This document shows positions 11,841-23,196 of a stretch of DNA of 64,000 bases, in pieces. Location: assembly GCF_964340395.1 (NCBI RefSeq), contig NC_135550.1, positions 1,364,001 through 1,428,000 of the forward strand, written 5' to 3'. Every line of letters starts with the position of its first letter. Position 1 is the stretch's first letter. The position numbers were made by a program, and so were the translations under genes. A model generated the notes under the pieces. The model did not search any database and was not told the origin of the DNA. It saw nothing but the letters and a program-made list of their open reading frames with translations. The stretch comes from Glandiceps talaboti (Eukaryota > Hemichordata > Enteropneusta > Spengelidae).

Positions 11841-12536
11841 CGCAACGTTGAAATCCTATTTCGGTCTAGATATTCATAGAATTTGATGCTTTTATAGAGT
11901 TTTAATCTTTAAATACAACACGACAAACAATATTCTCTGAGAAGTGGAAATTCAAGCAAATGTTCTGAAAGAATTACAACATCTTTATCGATTGATCACA
12001 GAGTGCACCATGACTTATCCAAGTGACATATTTTCAATACAAAAAAAATGGCTGAGTCTGCTGACAGGCGCAGGTCACGAGACACTCTGAAAAAATGTAT
12101 GTAAAGTGAAATGTTCTTTGATGAAAAACATGTTTACACATAAACAAGCAACAAGAAAATCACAATGTGACATGGGATGAAGTTTATATCTGGAAAATAC
12201 ATGGGCCAATTGTGTTTATTATTTTTAAAACATCGCATAGAAATTATACACTCACTGTCGTAGTTTTCGGACAGGGTCATGTTATTCGATGATTACTAAA
12301 TGAGAGAAACACTGCAAAAACGTAATACCTATCATTGCTGCTTAGACATTTTCCTTAGGGTCTTTTCCAACGGGGTTTAAAGGGAGAAATAACTTTGTGG
12401 ATGACGCAGTCCCCTAAATTTATAACCTTACATCAATGAATTAGTAAACAGCCGACAGTATTGGTAATCGGACACGAACTTCTATGCTGATTTACATATT
12501 TGTCACATAACTTATGAATTTCGCCACCCCGTTTGA

Positions 12537-12860
12537 TTTAAATATTGGGAAAACACATTGGTATTGTGGTATTTTAATCATCATTACACTAAAGTTGATT
12601 GTTTTTGCAAAGGAATTATCATGAACACTAATCCTACTACCGAATTCGACCCGGCTATGATCAGAGTTCATGATGCCGCTTGGCAGTCTATGTCTTGGGT
12701 GTGCAAACGTAAACACTTTGCTCCAGAGATGTACCATATTTTCGTTTATAAAACACCCAGATTTCGTGAAAAATGTCAACTATTTCGAACTGAGGACTGG
12801 GAGAAATATATTAATGAGATATTTTTAGATTTAAATAAGAGCAAAATGATATTGAAGTGA
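12537..12860 (+). CDS. Unrecognised frame with its own poly(A) signal
   Basis: The frame is open from just after an upstream TGA (12534) to a stop at 12858. An internal ATG at about 12621 is a plausible start (MNTNPTTEFDPAMIRVHDAA); the sequence upstream could instead be an exon continuation. The composition is protein-like, rich in W, F and charged residues (SMSWVCKRKHF, FRTEDWEKYINEIF) and not low complexity. An AATAAA at 12903 lies about 45 bp beyond the stop, as expected for a last exon. I recognise no domain. It could be the final exon of a host gene, a retrocopy or a transposon-derived frame. No upstream exon was identified. Confidence 0.4.
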   Translation, partial: FKYWENTLVLWYFNHHYTKVDCFCKGIIMNTNPTTEFDPAMIRVHDAAWQSMSWVCKRKHFAPEMYHIFVYKTPRFREKCQLFRTEDWEKYINEIFLDLNKSKMILK

Positions 12861-13546
12861 AACTCCTAGCTGATCAATGATAACTAAAACTGAATTATCG
12901 AAAATAAAAATTGCCTTGAAATTTTGACTGTCATTTTACTTCATCCATAAAAATTAAAACTGAGGTCAAATTTTGTGAATTTTCATACAGTTATTGGCGT
13001 TGATTTTTAGCATGATGCATTTTAATCACATTTTACTTGCAATACAGATGGAAAAGAGCCAGTAAAACCTACAGTAGTCAAAAGTATGTTGCACTAAATT
13101 TCTATAAACAAACAAGGTTACATGTTCAGAGATATAGTTGAATATCACTGTGTGGACAGATCTGTGTAAAATTTAATAACAAATCGAATGATGTATGTGA
13201 CATTCTTAGCCCGTGCGTCTTTCTCTTAGCCCAGGCCGTTTGCGACGGGTATGTTTTCTTCACGGAAGTGAAACTGAGAAGTCTGAGAACGAACAGCGAC
13301 CAAACAAAACAGTATTATGAAAAATCTCAGATATAACTATGTTTTTTGAAGGTACAAAACATGCAAGTAGGTAACTTGTACAATGTACTGTGACTTTGGA
13401 TCATTGTTCATGTACCATTCTAAAAATAACACTGCATTGTTATGTAGATAGCATCTCGAAGGAACACATGAAATAGCGTGCCATTTGACGTGATTTAACT
13501 CTGACCGTATGCAAATGAGATCGAATGTCCAGACTGTAAACTAGGG

Positions 13547-14103
13547 ATGAGTATAAAGTTGTAGTCAGATTCAGATTCAGATAGCGTCATATTGAGCGTC
13601 AGATAGCCTCAGATCCAAAGACACCTGGCGCACTCAATCAGACCTGAAATAATACCGTTGCAACGACAGGGGAAGATTCTGCTTCACAAACTTTTGATGG
13701 AAGTTGGAATGTTCAAATGTACATTGTACATAAAACATAAGTATGGCAGCACATTACGTACGTAAACTTAATTTTTACTGACACCTTTACTGATGCCGTG
13801 TACATTATTGACAAAATGTATCAACCAAAGAACATACAGTGGCTGAACTTGGGGCTATCAATGCCTCGGTGACAAGTATTTCAACACTATTTCACATATT
13901 TTTCCCAAATAAAAATTGTAAAAGCAGAGACATTCCAACTTCCATCAAAAGTTTGTGAAGCGGAATCTTCCCCTGTCATCACAACGGTATTATTTCAGGT
14001 TTGATTGAGTCCGTCGAGTGTCTTCGGATCTGAGGCTATCTGATGCTCAACATGACGCTCAATATAACGCTATCTGAATCTGACGCCAACTTTATACTCG
14101 TGG
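13547..14103. mobile_element. MITE with ~170-bp terminal inverted repeats and 7-bp target duplication
   Basis: The arms (about 13547-13716 and 13930-14103) are reverse complements through ACTTTTGATGGAAGTTGGAA, CCTGAAATAATACCGTTG and AGATAGCCTCAGATCC. The ends read ATGAGTATAAAG and CTTTATACTCGTGG. ACTAGGG flanks the element on both sides (13540-13546 and 14104-14110) as a candidate target-site duplication. There is no coding capacity. The core is only about 215 bp. Confidence 0.8.
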
Positions 14104-14465
14104 ACTAGGGTCTAGATTACTGACATGACCCTCAGCACCGTCATGCATAGAGCAAAGCACCAATCTCAAATGCGGGAGCACACCAACTACCGAAGAATAA
14201 CATACCCACCGATCAAATATGAGGACAATTTAACGAATATGTACTCATTTTGCATCTCTTTGACGATAGTAGTTGCTCGTAAGATAAAAAAAAAAGTGAC
14301 GAAATCGGAACTTTTCCAGTTCCGGTTGTAATTTCAAAAATCACACCTTACAAATGCCACCATATTTGATCAGGGTGTCCACTACGTCATTGTACGTAAG
14401 GCGGAACCCTGAAATTACAGTTGAACTTTTGATTTTGTGATTTTTTTTGTCCTCAACTGGAGTGC

Positions 14466-14989
14466 GACTTTTGTAGTCTTGCTGCTAGACGTTCGGGCTT
14501 TCTTTCGATACTATAAGCGAACAAAGTTCGCAGTGAGGGCTTGCCCAAACAGTCTAGCAAATGTCATTTTCAGACTGGACATTCCATTGAGATTGGTGGG
14601 TTGGGCCATGTAATGTATGTATATTTATACTTTAATATATTCAATCTCTGCATGCAGGTGTTGACAAACACATTTACGTCATTACTATGTCTTATCAGTT
14701 TATGGTAATTGTGTTTGATATTATATGTGTTTGAGTGTGTAGACGTTGTCATTCACACATGTTAGTTAATGCATTGGTGGTTATTTTTACTTAAGATGAA
14801 TATGAATGAAAAATTAGCTATTGTCCTCTGTGCTTGTCGCTAATATGGTTCTCTGATTGGCATTTATTTATATCCTGATGACATTTGCTAGACCTTGGAT
14901 GTGCCATCCTCGATAGCGATGTTCGTTCGTGTGTCGTATTCTATCGGAAGAACATTCGAGGTCTAGCAGATAGACTAGGACTTTTGTAG
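14466..14989. mobile_element. Inverted-repeat element flanked by an 11-bp direct repeat
   Basis: GACTTTTGTAG occurs at 14466-14476 and 14979-14989. Between them, diverged inverted arms (about 14480-14566 and 14876-14972) share GCTAGAC, TTCTTTCGATA-like and CTAGCAAATGTCAT blocks. The 11-bp repeat is a plausible target duplication. No coding frame is evident. Confidence 0.55.
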
Positions 14990-15484
14990 CCATGACAAAG
15001 TAAAATTACTTAATAGTAGGTAGAATTATTTTGTTGTTTTCCTGTGGATCTGCAGACTGCATTGGCTGAAAAAACACAGGGAAAAAAAGATCAAAGTGGG
15101 GGCATTTCATTGATGGGCAGTGACCAGTAACAATTCCTTCTCTTTTGTTGGCCTTTATTAAAACTCCTACTATGATGAGAGTTATGCTACAACGTTCTAT
15201 TAAAGCTTCAAATTACATGTTGTAGTTGGCCATAAGATTGCATCTGCAGGCAATCATACGATCTCTTCACTATTTCAAAATTTCAAAATTATGTTTTTCT
15301 TTGTGCGATACTCGCGGATGTTTCTGTTTCTGAAAGCATGCATGGGGAGATCGTCAGTCAAACCAAGTCAGCTTCAACTTCCGGGTGAAGTCAACAGCTT
15401 TCTACCAAAAATTCTTGATGGAGAATTCGCCAAGATAAATTCATACGATCTTTTCTTCAATCAAAATTGAAAATCTCTCTTTGT

Positions 15485-16236
15485 TAGTCCCCGAGGACAA
15501 AGTCCGGAACGGGGACTTATGGATTGGGTTCCGTCTGTTCGTGCGTCCGTCCGTCCGTGCGTCCGCAGTCGTTTCTTGGAGATGCCTGGACCGATTTTTT
15601 TCAAACTTGGTACAAGGGCAACATGCTATGGCATACATGTACATATGCACGTCAATTTGTTTTATGATACGATCCAATATGGCCACCTAGCAACCATTTT
15701 CTTTGCGAATTTTCCCTGTCTAAAGCCATAATTCAGACATGCTTGAACAGATCTCATTCAAAGTTGGTATTAGGACAGTGTTCTATGACATACATGTGCA
15801 TATCCATTTTCGTCATGATACGATCCAATATGGCTGCCTGGCAACCATTTTGTTTGTGAATTTTCCATGTCCAAAGCCATAACTCAGACATGCTTAAACA
15901 GATCTCATTCAAAGTTGGTATTAGGACAGCATTCTCTGACATACATGTGTATATCCATTTTCGTCGTGATACAATCCAATATGGCTGCCTGGCAGCCATT
16001 TTGTTTGTGAATTTTCCATGTCCAAAGCCATAACTCAGACTCCATTTTCATCGTGATATGATCCCCCATACCCAACCAATCCTTTATTGTTGGAGGCATA
16101 TTCCATGTCCAACAAGCACACACAACATATCTACGTCTGTTTGTTTTATGTTCACAAATGTTGTTGCGTGATCAGAGTAGTGATAATTCCTTAAAACCCA
16201 ATTATAGCGGGGACTATGTCATTCTCAATGACTTGT
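15485..16236 (+). repeat. Family-B modular repeat, copy 1
   Basis: Starts at TAGTCCCCGAGGACAAAGTC, followed by GGGGACTTATGGATTGGGTT and a run of GTCC iterations. It then has three units of about 155 bp, each with GATACGATCCAATATGGC, a CCATTTTGTTTGTGAATTTT block and a CATAACTCAGACATGC-like block. It ends near CGGGGACTATGTCATTCTC, so the termini carry TAGTCCCC and GGGGACTA as inverted motifs. Copies occur at 31642-32160 and 63651-64000. No protein is convincing. Confidence 0.8.
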
Positions 16237-16715
16237 TTTAATATAAATCATTTCATACTAAGGGCGAGTTTTCTGCCAGAACGTGTGCATTTATTCATAA
16301 AAAATAACACATTATCACAACAATGCAAATGAGAAAAGTAAATGTTGTTACTGTGTTGCAATGTTAGGCAATGTACTAAGTGGTTTAATTGGGTCAATTT
16401 TCCCTAACTTTCCGACATTGATTGGCTTTGTTCTGGACCGTTCAAAGTATTCGGGTTGCTTGTATTGAAAATACATGTACATATATCAAATAAAAATCGA
16501 CAAGTTTCTTTCCAGATCTGAATTTTATATTTTGAGAAACCAAACAAACTTGAGAGCCATGGAAATTCACCTCAATGTGGCGTGCATCGCGAAATTCTAG
16601 AACTGAGTGTTACACAAAGGGTACATTGCCGTAATTGCCGATATCATGCTTACCATAAAGTATGTAAACTTCCTGATGCATACTAGCGATGTTACGATGG
16701 TTTGAATTTGGTTTA

Positions 16716-17340
16716 TTATTTGCCATGGAAACAAGTGTACATATGCCAGGTATGTAGGGGATCGCGAAAGTCGGTGTTCAAAGTCAAGTCAAGCTTTCCT
16801 GTATTGTTAACTTGTAATTGATTTACATTGTTATTAAGTAGATAAGAAGATGTGGATGTGGATGTGGATTTGTAACAGTTTGTCTTGTTTTCTTTGTTGA
16901 AATTGAAAACTTCTCGTACATGTACATGTAATATGTTGTTTTTTGTATTCATTAAATTAACGAGATATTTTATTACTTGTTTCTTCACAAATAATGGAAA
17001 TCTTCCAAGTTCCCCAAAAATCCCCATTTTAGTGCTTTTCTTTGATACTCCTAGTATAAATCGGCAGAAGTTATTATGTTTACTGTTTCAGTAGGTGAAT
17101 CTTTGGCGCACTCAATCATCACTCTATATGTCACATCCATATACAACTTTTGGTCTTATCAGTATATCAAATATCAAATAGCAAATATATCTAGCATTAA
17201 TGGTGGACTTAAATTTCGAAGATTGCCAAGCTTAGACTTAAGTGAAAATAGAGCTTTGATGCCTTTGTTTTTTAAATCCATCATGGCTTCTTTATATTTT
17301 CCATTAGGAGTAATAATCAGACCTAAGTACAGTAGAGATC
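16716..17340 (-). pseudogene. LINE A-related reverse transcriptase relic
   Basis: On the minus strand, 17340 to 17174 gives a YLGLIITPNGKYKE block followed by KGIKALFSLKSKL. This matches the post-YADD region of LINE A (its YLGTIISANGKF and KALFSLRRL). Around 17027 to 16960 a GELGRFPLF block follows in the correct order. The frame is broken between the blocks and ends are missing, so this is an old fragment. It abuts the left arm of the large inverted repeat at 17357. Confidence 0.75.
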
Positions 17341-17356
17341 TCACATAATGGGGTAT

Positions 17357-18033
17357 TGTGCATGAACTATAGTATGCTTGCACTTTTAAAGATGATTCAA
17401 AATGCTCACAATCACTATTGCTATTTTGCTAGACAACGTGTGTGAAACGTACATTGTATACTGGTTTTACAACTTTAAAAAAGCGTCTGCAAACAGCTTA
17501 AAATGACCTTTTCGAGAATTTTCAAGTATTTCCAGTCCTATCTAGACCACAGGATTTTGTGACGTCATAGAGGGACATCGTTAGCACGTAGCCTATGACG
17601 AGCGTAGTCAACAGGTGAATAAAACTCAACAGCATTGTGAAAAAATACATTGCTGGTGGTTGTAATAGACATCAGTAAACAAAAACTACACTCTACATGT
17701 CTTATTAACCAACATTTACCGATATTTACTCACACTTTCTGACTAATTGTCAGTGTCTGTGGGTATAAATGCTAAAATATTATGTCCCCATATTATGGCA
17801 AAATAAATCATAACGGCTAGACTAGATATACATAAACACTTGTAATGTCGGGTGTTTTACATTCAATGACTTTTATTTATCTGATTTTTTATCATTTGCT
17901 TAGAAGAAGCATTACAATGCCATCATGACGCGTCGACGGCATCCCGAGGACAACATATTTTACCCTACTATACTCGTCCTCGAGTCGCCTTTTATTTCAT
18001 CTCGAATAAATTTACTAGGTATTAGAATACCCA
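17357..18033. repeat. Left arm of a large inverted repeat (pair of 22066-22812)
   Basis: About 680 bp, from near CATGAACTATAGTATGCTTG to ATTAGAATACCCAT, returns inverted at 22066-22812 with moderate divergence and small gaps. Conserved landmarks include TTTGTGACGTCATAGAGGGA (which holds a CRE-type TGACGTCA), ACATTGCTGGTGGTTGTAAT and GACTAATTGTCAGTGTCTGT. The arms face each other across a 4-kb spacer containing LINE B. The short frames in either arm are not supported. Confidence 0.85.
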
Positions 18034-18619
18034 TAAGAAACTTCAAGAAAGCGTATCAGGACATGCAGTGCCACAATATATTTGTTGGTCCCATAATACA
18101 CTAATTGATTCGATTTGCTCCAAGCATATGGAATCACGCTGTGGCCGACCTAATTTTGTTGTCCATACATTGTATATAAAATGAGAGTGACCTGTAAATG
18201 TTTCACAGTTTTCGTTGTGGTCTTGTATTGTCACATGTTTGGCTTGTGAACGCAAGTTTACATCTATTATTTTCTACCAGGGCTGTCTAGGGCATGATAC
18301 TCTAGTCGGAGTCTGAGACCCATGTAAAACCTCAGAAACTCGCAGTCGGACTGAACAGAAGTAAGTCTTATCGCCTTGTTGGGGACTCAAATTATTGCAT
18401 GTTTTCATCACGGTATTATACATGTGATTATTATATATTTGATTTGGTGGGTAGTGTTGTCAAGTTTTGTTTCGCTGGCAGTCACCACACGGTCGCGGCA
18501 GTATATATACGTAGGATAGTTTCAGGAGTTTCGCCCATCAAAGCTGAAGTAGTGTATGTACATGTACGTATGGACTCGGAGAGCACATTTGGGTTGAATG
18601 TATCCACGTGTTGAAATAA
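18034..18619. other. Spacer between inverted-repeat arm and LINE B
   Basis: No gene is recognised. The left limit of LINE B is uncertain. The tract around 18480-18600 (GTCGCGGCAGTATATATACG) could be 5' untranslated LINE sequence. Confidence 0.3.
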
Positions 18620-18749
18620 TCCATATTTATCAATTAGATATATTGCAAAAGTCGTACAGAAATAATGTCTCTAACGTCAAACCAAACACTGAGAAATTGG
18701 ACCGAAGCGAACATGGCTAATATCTAGTTGCAGGCTTTCTCTGATAACC

Positions 18750-20981
18750 ATGTGCTGGGATCACGACCTTGAGTGCCTTCGTCAATATTGTCCAATCATA
18801 TATAATATCATTAGCGGAATTAGCATAGCCGCTTACAACATCAATAGTTTATTATGTCACCTGGATAACCTGCGGATAGCACTAATGGATTTCCCAACTG
18901 ATATCATATGTCTTTCCGAAACAAAACTTGACAGCAGTATACTCGATAGTGAGATCAAGATAGAGGGTTACAACCTAATTTCACGTAAGGACCGGAACCG
19001 TAGAGGAGGAGGAGTTGCTTGCTATGTTAAGTCATCTATTCCAGCACTTGATAGATCACAGGATGTTCCTACTGGTCTTGAACTCACCCTCACAGAAATA
19101 AGACTACCTTCATCAAAGCCCCTAATTGTAGGGAGTATCTACCGGCCACCAGGCCCAGTTCAAATTGATTGGTATAATGACGTAGAGAGAACCATCAGTG
19201 TCTGGAATAAAGTTAACATTGATTTCTTTCTATTGGGAGATTTCAACGTCGACGTCGTTAAGAATCCAGACTCGGCTCTGCTATCCCACCTGGGCGACAT
19301 CGGCCTAACTCAGCTAATTAAAGAACCAACCCGAGTCACCCCAACATCATCAAGTACTATTGATCTTCTGTTTTCAAGCAGCACTTCGATCAACCACAGT
19401 GGAGTGTATCCCCTAAGCATATCGGACCATTATATGATTTACTGTAACTACAGAGCGAAGCCACCAAAACCAAAGCCAAGATATATCAAAGCCAGGAACT
19501 TTAAAACGTTCAATAATCAACATTTTCTTGACGATCTTAGAAAATTTCCCTGGCTCAAACTAACATGTGCAACTAGTAGTAACATAGCTTGGAATGTATT
19601 CAAAAATTTCTTTCATTCAATCTGTGATATCCACGCCCCTTGGCGTATCTCTAAAGTTCGTGGCTACACTACACCATGGCTTACAGATGATATTAGAAAA
19701 CAGATATACACACGTGACTACCTTAAAAGAAAGGCTAGGTCTACAAACAATCAGAATTTATACGATCACTTCAGAATTCAACGAAACAAAGTCACTAAAT
19801 TATTGAAAGATGCAAAATCAAACTTTTATAACAGTCTAATTCTTGAAAGTATGTCAAAATCTGACAAGCTGTGGTCAGCTGTCAAGAAGTCTCTTCCATC
19901 TTCAAAAAATTCAGTAAATACAGTCAGTCTAGAGGTGAATGGCAAAAATATCACCAAGCCTATCAACATAGCTAGAGCTTTCAATGACTTTTTCACAACA
20001 ATAGGCAGAAACTTTGCAAAACAATTTTCCATCCCTCGTCATACCTACTCCCCAACTAATCATAAACTTAACACCCCTTTCAAATTTAATCCTACCTGTG
20101 CTGAGAAGGTCGAAAAACTGCTATGTAACTTGTCAATCAAGAAAGCTTGTGGTATTGACAACATGTCCCCAAAGTTGTTGAAAGCTGCTGCGCCAGTGAT
20201 CTCCTGGCCGTTAGCTACTATATTTAATTATTCACTTCTGACAGGGGATCTACCAGACGATTGGAAAATTGCTAAGGTCTGCCCAGTTTATAAAGATGGC
20301 TCAGTCCTAGACACTTCAAACTATAGGCCCATTTCACTATTATCTGTTTGCCTGAAAACATTTGAGAAAATTTTCCATGATCAGTTATACTTTTATTTAA
20401 TTGCAAATAATTTCCTTTGTGTACATCAATCTGGTTTTCGTCCGTCACACTCTACAGGAACTGCCCTCATAGACGTCACTGATTACATTCTAGAAAATAA
20501 TCACAAAGGTTTATACACAGGTGTCGTTTTTCTTGATCTCAAGAAGGCTTTTGACACCGTCGATGTTTCACACCTTTTGAAAAAGCTTTCAGACATGGGT
20601 TTACTTGATAACGAATACACCTGGTTTAAAAATTACTTGTCCAATAGAAAGCAATGCGTATCAATCAATGACGTAACCTCAGAGCTTCTTCCAATAGACT
20701 ACGGAGTTCCACAGGGGTCCGTTCTTGGTCCGTTACTATTTATCATTTACATAAATGACCTCCACTGTCAGGTCAGTAATTCGAAAGTTGTGTTATATGC
20801 AGATGACACCGCCCTCTTCTATGCATCAAAAGATGTTCAAGAAATTGAAAACAAGTTACAAGAAGACATGAGGTCAATTCATGATTGGTTAAACGCTAAT
20901 AAATTGACACTGAATGTAAAAAGACAAAGTGTATGGTATTCGGTCCGAGGAGAAAAATGTACAATACTTCAAATAATTTGA
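18750..20981 (+). CDS. LINE B endonuclease-reverse transcriptase, 5' part
   Basis: 743 codons. The N-terminal APE-type endonuclease starts at about residue 25, with the catalytic Glu in LSETKL (residue 57), a YRPP block at 131-134, GDFN at 163-166 and SDH at 225-227. The reverse transcriptase follows: a SNYRPISLL block, FLDLKKAFDTV (Asp 596), GVPQGSVLGPLLFIIYINDL and YADD at 683-686. The GVPQGSVLGP type places it with CR1/L2/jockey-like LINEs. The true start may lie downstream of the first ATG. At an A-run near 20918-20922 one base appears to be missing, so the last roughly 18 codons are out of frame and the protein continues in the next frame. Every catalytic residue I looked for is present, which suggests recent activity. 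Confidence 0.9.
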   Translation: MCWDHDLECLRQYCPIIYNIISGISIAAYNINSLLCHLDNLRIALMDFPTDIICLSETKLDSSILDSEIKIEGYNLISRKDRNRRGGGVACYVKSSIPALDRSQDVPTGLELTLTEIRLPSSKPLIVGSIYRPPGPVQIDWYNDVERTISVWNKVNIDFFLLGDFNVDVVKNPDSALLSHLGDIGLTQLIKEPTRVTPTSSSTIDLLFSSSTSINHSGVYPLSISDHYMIYCNYRAKPPKPKPRYIKARNFKTFNNQHFLDDLRKFPWLKLTCATSSNIAWNVFKNFFHSICDIHAPWRISKVRGYTTPWLTDDIRKQIYTRDYLKRKARSTNNQNLYDHFRIQRNKVTKLLKDAKSNFYNSLILESMSKSDKLWSAVKKSLPSSKNSVNTVSLEVNGKNITKPINIARAFNDFFTTIGRNFAKQFSIPRHTYSPTNHKLNTPFKFNPTCAEKVEKLLCNLSIKKACGIDNMSPKLLKAAAPVISWPLATIFNYSLLTGDLPDDWKIAKVCPVYKDGSVLDTSNYRPISLLSVCLKTFEKIFHDQLYFYLIANNFLCVHQSGFRPSHSTGTALIDVTDYILENNHKGLYTGVVFLDLKKAFDTVDVSHLLKKLSDMGLLDNEYTWFKNYLSNRKQCVSINDVTSELLPIDYGVPQGSVLGPLLFIIYINDLHCQVSNSKVVLYADDTALFYASKDVQEIENKLQEDMRSIHDWLNANKLTLNVKRQSVWYSVRGEKCTILQII

Positions 20982-21628
20982 ATATCAAGATCAACAATGA
21001 AAGCTTACAACAGGTCAGCACATTTAAATACCTTGGTATATGGTTTGACCCACTTCTCACCTGGGAATCACACATTGCCCATATAAGTGCCAAAATCTCA
21101 CAGCGGTTAGGTATTATCCGTAGAATTAGGTCTGCTTTACCTCAAAAAACTGCCAAAATGCTGGTCAATTCCATGGTATTACCAATATTTGATTACGGGG
21201 ATATCATCTGGTCTAACTGTACAAATAAGCTAATTTCTAAATTACAAACTCTACAAAACAGGGCAGGGAAGGTAGTCCTAAATTGCCACCCACAGACACC
21301 TTCAGTTAAAGTCAGACAAATTTTAGAATGGCACTCATTGATAGAAAGACATAAATTTTACATTTGTTCGATGATGTACAAATGTTACCATGGTACTGTT
21401 CCCCCCTATTTGTTACAATGCTTCACACCTGTTTCCAAAATTCATGATTATAATACACGTTTTAGTAAAGCTAGCAGTGTATATATCAAACCAGCTCGCA
21501 ATAACTATGCTCTCCGCAAATTCACTCACAAGGGAGGAAATCTATGGAATTCGTTACCTGAACATGTAAAGCAGGCTAAAACTTTTAAACACTTCAAAGA
21601 CAATTACAGAGACATTTCTTCTGCCTAG
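20933..21628 (+). pseudogene. LINE B reverse transcriptase, 3' part after a frameshift
   Basis: Continues LINE B in another frame: MVFGPRRKM, then STFKYLGIWFDPLLTWESHI, the standard region after YADD in this LINE group. The thumb and C-terminal connection follow (LPIFDYGDIIWSNC, LQNRAGKV, YNTRFSKAS, KGGNLWNSLPEHV). The stop is at 21626-21628, followed by the 3' untranslated region with GAGGGCCTCAATGGAAAGAA. Apart from the single frameshift, the C-terminal region looks intact. Confidence 0.9.
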
Positions 21629-22065
21629 CAGTTATTTTATTTATCTGGAGCTACAATGTCACAATGTGTGTATTTTATGTCCAAATGTGTTTTAGTATTT
21701 GTAAAGGACTTCTGTGTGATTGTTGATTTGAAGTATGAGGGCCTCAATGGAAAGAAGCCGACCCTGCAACGCTTCCGTTGTTTGTAACGCTTATTGAGTT
21801 TTACCCCGAATAAAGATATTTTATAATAATAATAATAATCATGAACACATCACGATATTTGATTTGTTGGTTTCCTAAACTGTATACTTCGAATACCATG
21901 ATTAGTTACAAAATTCTTCTAATGAATATTAAATAGGCTTGTTGTATGAAGTGATATGGCAACAAGGGAAACCATACAAGTTTTCTTCCAGACGAGTTGC
22001 TAAAGTCATATAAATGACAACACGAAACTCACCAAATTTTGTAATTCAATTTTTATTGCTGATAA

Positions 22066-22812
22066 TATGGGTATTCTAATAGCTAGTATATCTATTCGAG
22101 ATGAAATATGTTTACTTTGTTACTAAATGCGCCGTTCAAAAGGCAACATCAGCTAGTATGAGTATAGCTTTAGTAGGCTAAAATATGCCGTCTATGTGTC
22201 ATGTGTGTTGATGGTATTGTGATGCTTCTTATTGGCAAATAATGAAAAATCAGATAAATAAAAGTCACTGAAAGTGAAACATGCGATATTACAAGTGTTT
22301 ATGTATATCTAGTCTAGCCATTTTGATTTATTTTGCCATAATATGGGGATATGATATTTTAGCATTTATACCCACAGACACTGACAATTAGTCAGGAAGT
22401 GTGAGTAAATATCAGTAAATGTTGGTTAATAAGACATGTAGACTGTAGTTTTTGTTTACTGATGTCTATTACAACCACCAGCAATGTATTTTTTCACAAT
22501 GCTGTTGAGTTTTATTCACCTGTTGACTACGCTCATCATACAATGTAGGCTGCGTGCTAATGATGTCCCTCTATGACGTCACAAAATCCAGTGGTCTAGG
22601 TGGGACAGGAAATACCCGAAACCTCTTGAAGTAAATCCGAAGGGAACTGACTGAAAAAAAGATCATTTTAAGGTGATTGCAGACGCTTTTTGTAAGTTTT
22701 AAAACCAGTATACATTTCACAAACATGTCGTCCATCAAAATAGCAATAGTGAATGTGAGCATTTTGAATCACCTTTAAAGCACCATGCAAGCAAAGTTCA
22801 TGAACAATATGC
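22066..22812. repeat. Right arm of the large inverted repeat
   Basis: Reverse complement of 17357-18033. It starts at ATGGGTATTCTAATAGCTAG and ends near GCAAGCAAAGTTCATGAACA, and holds CTATGACGTCACAAAATCC, matching the CRE-like site in the left arm. Confidence 0.85.
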
Positions 22813-23196
22813 TCTTGGAGATTAGTGTATGTAAACAGCATCCAATTTGCACCTTTGATGTGTCCACAGAGCATTTCATTAACAGTGCATCATGTTAACA
22901 ATGTATCAGCATCTCATTATAAACATTGCATCTGTTGGCATCTAGATAGCAGAGTACATGTACATGTACATGGTTATTACAAAGAAACAATGCATGTATA
23001 CGTAAAGTGCTGTTTCTTTTGTGTCTGAGATGCAAGCATTGTTTGATGCAGATGCTTTGATGGTGCAACAACAACAGTGCATCAATGCATAGTTTAGCAC
23101 CCCAATTGTGCAAGAATGATTCTTTTCTGATGCATACACTCAGGTGATGTTTTATGTGAGCTGCACTGTAGTTAAATTGTATGTAAATAGGTTTCC
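22813..23196. other. No gene recognised
   Basis: Repetitive short motifs around GATGCA and TACATGTACATG occur, with no supported exon. Confidence 0.3.

Larger units (their letters stand above)
18620..21839 (+). mobile_element. Near-complete LINE of the CR1/L2/jockey superclade (LINE B)
   Basis: It has one endonuclease-RT ORF, a 3' untranslated region beginning after 21628, and an AATAAAGATATT signal followed by a (TAA)n/(ATA)n tail at about 21820-21839. No ORF1 was found upstream. The left limit is approximate, and I could not identify a target duplication. It sits in the loop of the 17357-22812 inverted repeat. Confidence 0.85.

Noticed and set aside
15485-16216. Family B as a classic DNA transposon with TAGTCCCC/GGGGACTA ends and a 3-bp TGT duplication
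   Set aside because: Homology between copies continues about 20 bp past the proposed right end, so the terminus and duplication are not secure.
18435-21873. ATATTTGATTTG near-match flanking LINE B as a target duplication
   Set aside because: The right copy is separated from the (TAA)n tail by about 15 bp, so the geometry is wrong.
22895-23139. Minus-strand histidine/cysteine-rich frames
   Set aside because: Derived from GATGCA and TACATG iterations without gene signals.
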